Shown here one piece after another: positions 47,201-58,600 of a stretch of DNA of 64,000 nucleotides (position 1 is its first letter; each line of letters opens with the position of its first letter). The notes under the pieces are model-generated. The model saw only the letters and a program-made list of their open reading frames with translations, was not told where the DNA came from and made no database searches. A program made the position numbers and the translations under genes. Source of the stretch: Owenia fusiformis (taxonomy: Eukaryota; Annelida; Polychaeta; Sabellida; Oweniidae); NCBI GenBank assembly GCA_903813345.2, contig CAIIXF020000001.1, forward strand, positions 26,959,915 through 27,023,914, in the 5' to 3' direction.

Positions 47201-50200
47201 CTGGTTACCCGGTCACCCGTTTTTTTTACACAAACCCAGAAATTCTTGATGATGCATTTAAAATTGAGATCATTGTCTAATAATAAAAGATGTGAGTTTT
47301 TCGTTTTGGATGAATAAACATGTATGCTGAGCACATTTGGCAACTTAGTGAATCACACAAGTTCAATACCAATGACAATCCCAGTTTTTTATTCGTTATT
47401 TAAATCTTATTATTTAAGATTTTAGTTAAGCCTGAACTGGGATTGAAGTTACAGTATTGACCCCTGAATCTAGGTCTTAACTATGTCTCATATTTGAATA
47501 GTTCATTGTTAAAGGATTTAAGACCATGACTCAATGCATTATTTGCTGAATCATACCATGAAGGTGTTGTTTCCAAACTTTTGCATGACTGCACAGCGGG
47601 AATGCAAAGTTTAGGAAACAACGCCTGAGTGGAATGAAGCAGCTACAATGCATTGAGTCTTGGGCTTAATCTCTTTTCACACATTGCAAATTCTTTTCTT
47701 TAAAATCATCTAAAAGGAATGGAATCACTAAAAGAACATTTTTTGCAAGGGTCAAGTTGGCAAGTCATCAAATCCAATGTGAAAAATCCATTCATCACCA
47801 TGACAACTGTTTAACTAGTGACCTTGCATGTGTTCTTGATATTTCACACACTGTTCATTATGTGAATACTCTGTTCAGATTGGCTGGAATCGAACACACC
47901 TTGTCTAACTATGTGTGAATGAGTAACAATGAATAGTAAATACACAATTGGATTGGTTGAAAGTATTTTGCCATGGTTGAATAAATATTGTTGTTGCTTA
48001 ACAAAAAAAATCCAATGCTAATAAAACTTGCCATGGCATCGGGTTGTTGTCCTTTTTTCCCCAACAATTATTAATTCAAATTTTAAATGCTCCAAATTAA
48101 ATATAAAAATGGATAAAGTGTATTTTTTATTTCAGACATGTGCCATCCACATCTCAAACAATGTCACAAGATGGTTTCCATTTATACACTGTATAGAAAT
48201 TGCAGAAGATCTACCTAAAGCATCTGCAATACGTGTAAGTACCAGGGGGGGATCCAGGATTTTGTGTTAGGGGGGGGGGGGCGTGTGATTATAACTTTGA
48301 GCAAATTAAAAAAAAAGAGTCAAATTTTGTAAATTACGATGAGCAAAACACGAAATTTCCGACTTTTTAAGGGGTTAGCCCCCACGCCCCCATCTAGATC
48401 CGCTGGTGAGTACATCTTTATAGATGATTGTGTTATACGGATTATGTCAGGCTTGTGGATGGATATTTAACCTTTGATACTCTCATAAACTTTGAGACTG
48501 TCACTGGATTTCGTCTGTCCCATATCATTTTAGATTAGATGCCCAACTTCAATTATTATTGATGTCAAGAGTATTGGTTATCATTTTTTCTTCAACATTT
48601 ATTATAATGGTCTTCAGTATGAATGCCCCATGGTCTCGTGGTGTTTGATTGTGATAATGGTTCTTGAATGTTGGGGAAGGGGGGGTATCAAACATTGTTT
48701 CATTACACATTAAATCATAGTTTGAGATATTCCGGGCTACTTGATTGGCTTACATATGATTATAAGTAGCCTACATATTTCAGTGTGCTCAGATGTATAA
48801 GATAGACTACTCAGCTGTGCAGAAATGTATGGCAAGTGACAAAGGTAACCTACTTGAACACCAGATGGCTCTGAAGACCAATGCTTTAAGCCCACCTCAC
48901 AAATATGTCCCCTGGGTCACACTGAATGGGGTAAGTGATTTTACAGGGCTATTGTACATGCATATTCACCCCAGGTTACTTCAGTTTTTTGTCACTGAAT
49001 GTATTATATGTGATAGTATGATATTCTTTATTTACAGGTGTCTCACATGTCAATTACATGTATATAACTAGTAAGGAATAGAAATATTGTAAGATTTATG
49101 ATTTCAAAATTATTGTTCTGTGGTGTAAGATAATTACTTTAGTATGAATACAGACATTTCATTACAACATTTAAATATTTTCATACATTTATATTTAAAG
49201 AGGCTCTATGCCATAGGATAGCACAATCAAGACCCCTTTGGACTTTTTTGCATATTGAGTTTCACCACACATGTACCCATCTACTTACCAAAGAAGAAGT
49301 CCCATATCCCCCTCTTTCAGTGTTAATTTTGGGATTGTGCTGGACAATCTAATTATTTTCGAAGAAATTAATTCAATCTGAAGTTTGAATATATCTGGAA
49401 AGTCCGCCTGTTATCTGATTGGTCGTTGAATTTGTTTATCATAAACCTGATTGGCTGCCTGGTTCAAGGCACTTGTGTGACTCAATGGGGATTCCCCTTG
49501 CTAGTCAAGGAATCGATTGTGTTTAATTCTGGAGTTTGGTTGTTCTGTTGATTATTTCAATATTTCGGCAATAATATACCATAAGTTATTCTCAAGATAT
49601 ATCCATGGTATGTGAGATATTATTAGCAATAACAATAGGACCTCATTGATTTTCTGGGGGAGAAACTTATGGCATAATGTATCTTTAAATGCCAATATTT
49701 TCTGTCCCTATATCTTGACACTGATGTTTAAACGTTTTAAATGATTTTCAGGTTCATACTGAATCCATGGAAAAGGAGGCTGAATCTAATCTACTGAAAC
49801 TTGTGTGTGATACATATAAGGTAATAAGATGTAAATAGAGTAAATCTTGGGAGGTATTGTGTATTAGATTTATCCTGAGGGAGGAGTAGATTTTCTGATG
49901 ATAGCTATTTTATATTTTTGCATGTGATGAATAAGAATTTTTATATAGAACGAAATGTTCTAAACTTTAAAATGGTTTTATATTCATGATATTGCACAAC
50001 AAATATAAGTACAAGTGATTGTCACTTGCATTTATTTTTGTTACAGTCTACTTAATGACAAAACTAAATTAAATGTTTTATTTTGGTCTTATTGATTTAT
50101 ATAGTTTATTGGCATCTGTGTAAGTTTGCATCTGTCTATATTATCTTCCAGGGTCCAACGCCTAAAGCTTGCAGTCAGCTCGAAGACCTGGAGTCATTGA

Positions 50201-50220
50201 GCAGGTGTTATAGAGACTAG
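44205..50220 (+). CDS. IFI30: GILT, lysosomal thiol reductase
   Basis: Seven phase-0 exons: 44205-44309, 45219-45407, 46164-46238, 48136-48234, 48784-48930, 49752-49820 and 50152-50220; 250 aa, the family length. Residues 1-16 form a signal peptide (MWQIYTLTCLIIAVNG). The thioredoxin-like active site CPDC is at 65-68, and the GILT signature CQHGX2ECX2NX4C is complete at 110-125. Later conserved parts are NALSPPHKYVPWVTLNG and the C-terminal cysteines. N-glycosylation site NNVT at about 132-135. The enzyme reduces protein disulfides at acid pH in lysosomes; in invertebrates it serves innate defence. The start was set at ATG 44205 because it begins the signal peptide. Introns are loaded with MITEs, one of them directly on the donor of exon 4. 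Next gene downstream, cystinosin, is convergent. Confidence 0.95.
44529..44949. mobile_element. MITE with long inverted arms in GILT intron 1
   Basis: Left arm TTAGGGGAGGCATCAAAAG and right arm CTTTTGATGCCTCCCCTTAG are inverted; pairing continues about 70 bp through TCAATGTCTGATAG and the C/G tract. Confidence 0.85.
46311..47239. mobile_element. ACGT-rich palindromic transposon (929 bp)
   Basis: Ends CTGGGTTTGTGTAAAAAA and TTTTTTACACAAACCCAG; the inverted repeat runs about 75 bp through GTGACCGGGTAACCAGGT and AACGTTCCTAGCAGGG. Inside, roughly two dozen ACGT tetramers occur, mostly as AACGTT or GACGTC, and a unit with TTTTGAGGTTATTTCA and AATGAACCGA(C/T)TTAGTGAGA is present twice (about 46440-46533 and 46678-46752). 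No transposase frame. In GILT intron 3. Confidence 0.85.
48243..48405. mobile_element. hAT-like MITE on the GILT exon 4 splice donor
   Basis: Ends CAGGGGGGGATCCAG and CTAGATCCGCTG are inverted. The 8-mers GTAAGTAC (48235-48242) and GTGAGTAC (48406-48413) form an 8 bp target duplication with one change. The left 8-mer is the splice donor of exon 4 itself. Confidence 0.8.
49195..49690. mobile_element. MITE, about 495 bp, in GILT intron 5
   Basis: Left end AAAGAGGCTCTATGCCATA and right end TATGGCATAATGTATCTTTA are imperfect inverted repeats. No coding frame. Confidence 0.65.
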
Positions 50221-51160
50221 AGAAATGCAATTTACATCAATATGTGCCACTTTAATGCATTGAACAATAATATTTGGTGCTTGTGAACACTGTGTGCTCG
50301 ACGAGAATGAGTTTTATCAATATAATTCTTGATTCTGCAATTTTTGTGATTTATTTTGTATTGATTTCCATAGTATCAATTTATGATCAGATCAGACTGG
50401 TTACAGGTTAGACAAGTATGGGATTAATTAATTTGGCTCCCGTTTTAATTTGACGGATTGGCATATTCAGAAAATCCACAAAATTAAAAATCAGTCAAAT
50501 TCCAGTTTGGAATTTTTGTCCAATCCACTTCAGAAATTAAGCTCCAGGGGCCCCTTTTCCTGTCAACATGTCATCAATACTACTGTACATTATTCCAAAA
50601 GAAATACAGAAAATATCTTAGTAAACACATGTCCTCATGATATAAACATCTACAAAAATTAAACTTCAATCCTGAATCCGCCAAATTAAATAGCCACCAA
50701 TATTTGAAATTGAGCAAATCCCTCCAAATAAGTAGCATCAAAATAAGTGTATCTACACTATATAGAATAAATTTGGCACCACTTTCTGAATTAATTTTAA
50801 TTTCTTATTTGAATTTACTGTGGATATGTATTGATGTCTCTAGATATACATACGCACATATACATTGCGTTCTGTAATGCTATGTTGCATAAACTCATTA
50901 TTACATTCACAGTCCTGATATATACTGTACGTATATATCAACCAGGATTGTATTAATACTCAGTGTTCAATATTTTATTTCTCTTGTCCATTTTTATTAT
51001 TTGTGTAAATGTACACTGTAGTATTTATGTGTAGCCATTTTTGGTTGCATAAGCTGAACATCTCACCAATATTGGCCAGAAGTCATTCCATAGAAACATC
51101 CTATTGCAGTTTTGATGTTGTGTTGTTTACTAGAGTTTGTAACTATAAATATAAGAACAA

Positions 51161-51166
51161 AATAAA
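51161..51166 (+). terminator. Candidate GILT poly(A) signal
   Basis: AATAAA 940 bp after the GILT stop, followed by a T-rich stretch. Confidence 0.4.
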
Positions 51167-51200
51167 TTCTATTGTATTTACAAAGTTTTGTTTGAGTATT

Positions 51201-51206
51201 TTTATT
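51201..51206 (-). terminator. Candidate CTNS poly(A) signal
   Basis: TTTATT on the plus strand, 1.4 kb past the cystinosin stop on the minus strand. Another candidate lies near 52213. Confidence 0.3.
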
Positions 51207-52624
51207 ATTGCACATTAAGTCAAACAATTAGAAACAATGGAATCTATATATAAGAATATATCCTAATACCCACAAGCATCTTCTTCCGAATCAAATATAT
51301 CATCGCATCATTTTCATTTCATTGCAATATAAGAGAACTCAATTGTGATTTATGCTGTCCAGTTCTCCTGAATAATGACTGATAAAATTCACTCACTTGG
51401 GCACTAAAATATTTATAGGTAGTATCAGAATGTCCGAGATTGTAAACAACTTTTCCAAATAGTTTGATTCACTCAGTATCGTGTCCCTTTATACACAGTA
51501 CATGTATCATTCCATGTCAACATCATACACCATTCAATAATATGAACTTCATAGACACATTAAAAATGTATCCATATCCAATATTTGAATGAACTTACAC
51601 ATTTATTCAAGATATCATGGATCATTTTTGGTGTTTTAAAAGTGCCAGTATACACTTCTGATATACATTTTACTCTTACAACATGACTTCTTGAAGCATA
51701 TATCAAAACAACTGTAAATGCAACTTAACCTACAAATGTGATATACAATACATTAATTATAATTTCATTGATCATTTACAAATTAAACTGTTAATCAAAT
51801 GCTGATACCAAATATATTTTTAAAAACAAACTGTAAAGTCTACTAAAAGTAAAAATGATAGACTTTCATTCCAACTCAATATAAATAACCAATTACTTGT
51901 ACAACAAGTTCATGAACAGATGCTGTTTGTCAAAATCTACCAGTCTCACTTATGGACCAACTAGTCCTATTTGAATCTACAATGTCTTAAAGGGTGCCGA
52001 TAAGCTTCCCATATAAAAACAATATGGCGGCTCCAGGCGAGTCAACTGGATCAGTCCATTTATAAGAAATAAGGGGAGTTTTGTAAAATCCAGCTTATTG
52101 AAATTGTCTTGGAGATAAAGTTATCCGTTTAAGATGATTCTGAAAACATTATTGAGAGAGTGATTGTTCAAAGAATGCATATACAACACCCAATATAAAC
52201 CTTTGCATTAGAGCTGCTTTATTTCATTTGGAGGATATTTCATATGTCAAAATGTGTACCAATACGTTATGGGGAAATTTAGATGTCAATTTTTCTTTAT
52301 TATACACAAATAGAAGATCTTGAAACTTCACCCATAAATGTGAAATTGATTTGTCAAAATAAAAATCTCCCTTTTATAAATGTCTGACGATCTATAATAT
52401 ACTAATGCTATAAAACAGTTAGAGGTGTCGACACACTGACCTCAAGCCTGTGAACCCTTGAATATTATTCCGGGATTGGGCCTTTTATACTAAACAGTGA
52501 GCAACACCAGAAAAGAGTGTCTGAATCACTAAACGATATGTGTCACCCTTTAAAACAGTAGTTTCTGTTTAGTTTTGAATCTGTATGAGAAAGAGTATAA
52601 CCTGACACTTATAATAGTCCACAT

Positions 52625-55600
52625 TCATGTATATAACACATCTTTCTCCTCACCATCTGGAGCAATCATCTTGCCATTTATAGGACTGTAGGGTGTAGCC
52701 CCTCTGTAGAGGCAATAGTGTTGAATCATAAACAGAATGTCAAACAATATGGAGAAAAATCCAAGTCCAAATTTTGTTGGATCACCAAATATGGAACTCC
52801 AGTCATCTAGAAATACACAAACAGTACTTGTACAAACATACATATGAGAAATACACAAATAGTACTTGTACAAACATACATATGAGAAATGTTTCCTTTG
52901 GGAGAATGTTTTTTACCACTGTCATAATTTGCCAATTTTTACAATTTTCATTTGTCCATGGGCTATTGCACCCATCCACCTTGTAAATTTGTTTTTGAAA
53001 ATATTCAAAATATTTGGTAAATATAATGGGAGTAAGGGTGAGAGCTTAATCCGAGATGGCTGACTTGAGGAATTTGAATTTCCAGGCTACTAACTATGTG
53101 GTTGCCCCAAAATGAAATTATGGCCAATGGGTCAACATTTGATGGATACCTTTACATTCAATTTGAAAACATAACATCTTATATCTATTAATTTTCTATA
53201 AGAAATGGCTCAATCAATAGCGCTTATCACCTATTTATATTTTTCAAATTTTTCTTTTTTTCTTGAATTTTGTTTCTCAGATTCTGCCAGAGTCTTTCGT
53301 GGAAAGGTAAGGTGTGCATTTATTGCTGCAGTACTATGGGCATCAATTAGAGAGAATACGGCATATATCTTACTGTTATTGTATGAGATAAGGAACATCT
53401 GAAGCAAGCTGAGAGAACCCCCTGTAAAGTCTAGCAAAACATTGCCAATACTCCAGCCCTCTGTACTCTTGCGTCTGAAGTTCATATAAGCCTGAAATAA
53501 GATAATGTATTGTAGATTTAAGCAGATCTCTATAGGTTTAAAACAAGATAACACTGTCTCCTAAAGCAAGGAGCCTAATAAAGGTGAACACAACTTCGAG
53601 TCATCAGCAAAAGCCAAAATATTAAACAACTGATTTCAGCTGAGTATATGTAGCTTAAGATTAGAATGTATTGTATAAATATAGCAATTCATGTTAAAGA
53701 CATGCAGAAACATTTTTTATCCTTTGTATAATCATCAACACAATCCTTCCAGTTGTTAGACTCAATGAGTTCACCTGCCATAAGTTTAATTGATTGAAAA
53801 TATTTCAATGCTGAATCAGCCGATGTACCTGAGGTATGTACTTTATGAGAGTGACCCCTAGTTTAATATAGGAGAAGTAGTAGAGGTATTGTAGCCATGT
53901 GATCTTGTGGAATATCGTCACAAAGAGAGCTATGAAAGCAAACAGCCAGGAGCCTGATACCAGCACAATGGAGATTTTCGACATTTTTTGACCTGCTCTC
54001 TGCAATAACATACAATAGCAATTACAGACAATAGTCACATACAATATTTATGACATAAAATAGCAATCATATACAAGGCATTAACATGACAAAATGTAGT
54101 GTGCTCACAATGTTATGACTCTTTTTTACCTTGATAAGGTCAATAAAGGTCAAATCTAAAATCTATAGTCAGATTTGATTTCTTGAGAACTTGTAGATGA
54201 TTTTGAAAAAATGGTCAATTTGAAGCAAGTTGCAAATAGACATTTTGACCTTTTAACCTTTTTATCTTTAGAAGGTCATTGAAGGTCAAATCTTAAATCT
54301 AAAGTCAGATTTAAACATTAAGAAGGCCATTGGAGCTGAAATCTCAAATCTAAAGTCAGATTTGAACTTCTGAGAACTTGTAGATTTTTTTTTTAAAAAT
54401 TGGTCAATTTTAAGCAAATTGAAAAAAGACCCTTTGACCCTTTTTTTCTACGTCTGGTCCTACTGTTAATGCTTACCTCATATATGAGACATTGTAGAAT
54501 TGTAATGATGGTTACAAATACTGCATGGAGTGTGAACACAACATCATTCAGTTGTACAGGATTCACCCCTCTGGGATGTTCACTGTGATATTGACCCTAG
54601 AAAAACACAAACCTCTATTCAATGCAAATTCAATGTAGTGGGTCATTTTCATCAGTGTAACAAAATGTCTGAGTTGAAAATTGAAAAGTGAAGTTTTCTT
54701 AGCATGTTCTGATCTTGATATCTCATAGTGGAGAGATGTTCTGATCCCAACCAATGATAAATAATAATGCATTGCTTCGGCCCTTGCTCTGTATGTAACG
54801 TGATTTTGATTAATATGATAATAAAAAACCTTTAAACCTAAACCCATGACGAAACCAGTAGCAGAACAATCTTTATTTCAGTACAATGTATATTTAAATC
54901 AACAAATATGTTGGCTGGTATATGGATGGATGTTTATCAGTGGAGGAGTATGAGTAAATGTGACTTATTCTTACCTTGACCAGTGGGATCCAAAACATTC
55001 CAACATTAAAGAATCCATAGGCAAGAAATCCAGTCAAGTTGTAGGCCAAGAAGTCAAAGTTTAAGCCAACAACACTGTAACATAGAAAAAATATAATAGT
55101 TAAGTTTAAACAATTAGCTTTGTCTAACAAGTCTTCTTAAAAATCTTGACAGAAAGGGCGGGAATCATAAAGTAAACAAACCTGTAATAGACTTTTTTAA
55201 TGAGTTCAAATTGAATTTAGATTTAATTGATATTTATAGGGTTCGTAATCCAGACGTAAAAAGATTTACATGGCGACAAAAAAAACTAGCAATAATGAGT
55301 AGACTGGATATATGGTTATGTTCGGACGACCTTCAAAATGATATTGAAAAGGTGGATATTGACACTGGTATTCTTTCTGACCACTCTCCAATAACTCTTA
55401 GTTTAAATAATCTTCATATTAAAAGAGGTCCAAGTCATTGGAGATATAATAACAGCCTATCAAAAGATAAAGATTTTGAATCCGAATTAATTCAAAACAT
55501 TGAAATATGGTCAAATGAGTCAAAAGATCTCAAAGATAAACGAGTTGTTTGGGACTTCATAAAATATAAAATTAGAGAGTTTTCAATTAAATTTTCTAAA

Positions 55601-58600
55601 CAAAAAGCAAAAGCTAGAAGAAAATGTAGACAAGATCTTGAAAATAAACTGATAAAATTACAAGAGCAACTTGATAACAGCCCCAATGATATAGCCATTA
55701 AAGATGAATTTTACAAATGTCAATTAGAACTTGAAAATATATTTGAATATATTACACAGGGAGAACTGATTCGATCAATATCGCAAAATTTTATCGAAGG
55801 CGAAAAAGGCACAAAATATTTCTTGCAACTTGAAAAGAAAAATGCTGCAAAAAACAGTATAACACAACTTAAAAATTCAAAGGGTGATATAGTTAAAGAT
55901 TTTTCAACTGTTCAGAGAAACATTTTAGACTTTTATAAAAATCTGTATTCTAAAAGTAACGCAAAAGTTGACGACAATAATGCAAATAAGTTTTTTAAAA
56001 ATGTTAATATTCCTAAATTGTCCAATAAGGATAAATTATCAATGGAGTCCCAAATAACAATCGAAGAATGCTTCAAGACAATGCAAACGTTTCAATTAAA
56101 TAAGTCCCCGGGAAGCGATGGACTGACAATAGAATTTTATATTTTCTTTTGGAATAATATAAAGAGTTTTTTTATCGAGGCAATGAATTTTACTTTCACT
56201 AAAAAAGAAATGTCAGCATCTCAAAGAGAAATATTAATGAAACTTATTCCAAAAAAAGGTAGAGATGCTCTATTTTTGAAAAACCAAAGACCTATTTCCC
56301 TTATTAATGTCGATGCAAAAATAATAGCTAAAGTAATTTATAAAAGAATTGAAGCTTTTTTGGATAAATTGATACAATCAGATCAAGCTGCATTTGTGAA
56401 AGATAGACATATGGCTGAAATAGCAAGACTCATTGAAGATTCGATATTTTATACAAATGATAGAAACACAGATGGCGCTCTAATCGCAATTGATTTCCTC
56501 AAAGCATTTGACTCATTAAACCATGATTTCCTCTTCCAAGCATTAGAAACATTTAATTTTGGTGACTATATCAAATCTTGGATTAAAATACTTTATACTA
56601 ACATACATGCCAAAGTTATGAATTTAGGATTTAGTGGAGAACAATTTAATATTGAAAGGGGTATTAAGCAAGGAGATCCTTTGTCCCCCATACTGTTTAT
56701 TCTCTCAGTAGAGTTTCTGGCACAAGCAATTAGAGATGACCATTTAATCAAAGGGATTAAAATTGGGGAAGATAAGGAGATAAAACTTAGTATTTACGCA
56801 GATGACATGACACTTTTTGTAAGGGATAAAGAATCTGTACACCAAGCTATGAGAGTGCTAAAAGACTTTGAAAATTGTAGTGGGTTGAAAACAAATTTAG
56901 AAAAAACTGAACTCTTCACTATTGGCAAATCAAAAAATGAAATTTGGAAAATTGGTGCACTTAAACAAGTTAAAGAAATAAAAGTTTTGGGTGTTTTCTT
57001 TAACCATGATGAAACCAAGAAAAATGAGCAAAATTTTAGAGTCGTGATAAATCACTTAAAACAAACTCTTAACCTGTGGAAAACTAGACAACTAACAATA
57101 ATAGGGAAAATACAAATTGTGAAAACATTTGGGTTATCAAAATTCAATTTTATTTGTTCGGTCATAGATACACCAGATAGATACCTTAAAGAAATCAATG
57201 ATATTGTGTTTAAATTTTTATGGAATGGCAGGGATAAAATTAAGAGGAAATCATTAATTTCCGACTTCAAAGAAGGGGGCTTGAGAATGAGTGATTTAAA
57301 AACAAAAATTAAAAGTGCCCAACTAAAGTGGGTTCAGAAATTAATTAAAGATACAGACAAGAATTCTCCATGGACTGTCATTCCAAATTATTACCTTCGT
57401 CAAAAAGGTGGCTTATTTGTATTGAATTGCAAGTATGATATAACTAAATTGAATATTGATATGCCAAAGTATTATATACACATGCTTCAAACATTTATGG
57501 AATTGCCCCGTTCACAAACCGATATACCAGAGGAAATAATATGGAATAACAAAAAGATCACGATACAAAATAAATCACTCTTCTGGAAAGAATTTTTCAA
57601 TAGAGGCATAATAAAAATTAAAGATTTATTTATAGATGGATCAATTAAAACATGGCACCAGATTAAGGTACAAACAGGTCTATCTGATGTATACATGCTG
57701 AAATGGTTTGGAATTTTAAAAGCCATCCCAAGAACTTGGCTTATAAGAAATAATGTATTTGAAAATAATGTCAATTTAGATGTAAAACACTGTAATTTTG
57801 ATATTGTACATGGAAAAAAAATATTTCAGTTTAACAAATGTACATCAAAGTTATTGTATTCTATTTTATTGTCACACATTGCTGAACAACCAACAGCAAA
57901 AGGAAAGCTTAGTATAAAATATAAATTAAACGAAGAAGACTGGAATTTTTATTATACGTAGTATCATTACATTTTAACGTATTCTAAACACAGGGCTTTT
58001 CAATTTAAACTTATAAATTGCATTTTATATACAAACAATGATCTATTTAAATATAATGTAATACAATCGCCGATGTGCGAATTCTGTCATACTGCATTTG
58101 AAACGATTGATCACTTATTTTATCTTTGTGAATATACAAATCAGTTTTGGAACAGTGTTAAGCAACACATTTTGAAAAAACTCAAATATTTTGATTTAAA
58201 CAATGTGCTCTTTGGCTCTAAAAAATGGAGCAAATACGAAAATATGATTATAATTATTGCAAAATACTTCTTGTATAATCAAAAATTGCTACGAGAACTA
58301 CCAGTGTACAGAAAATTCGAAATGTATTTAAAATACTGTAAAGAAAATGATAATAAGATATGGAATGAATGAAGAAGGATGTCTGTGAAATGGAGTGAAT
58401 GTTTAAAATATACTTTGTAAGAATATATTACAGAAGTCAATATGTTTTCTTAATAAAAAAAAAAAAAAAAAAAAAAAAAGTCTTTATAAAGGATGGAATA
58501 ATAAAGCACAAATATCACTCAAAAGATCATCTAATTATTACAAGTATTCAACTAGACAACAGCAACGCCAAAGCGTAGCAAATCCCATCGGACAGCCATG

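Larger units (their letters stand above)
50221..52624. other. 3' UTRs of GILT and cystinosin (convergent)
   Basis: No additional gene recognised between the two stop codons. Candidate GILT and CTNS poly(A) signals lie near 51.16 and 51.20 kb. AT-rich. Confidence 0.45.

Noticed and set aside
56794-57774. Minus-strand frames under the LINE
   Set aside because: Shadows of the reverse transcriptase frame.
55129-58485. AAGTCTT as LINE target duplication
   Set aside because: Only seven bases and ambiguous with the poly(A) tail; kept as a weak possibility, not as a feature.
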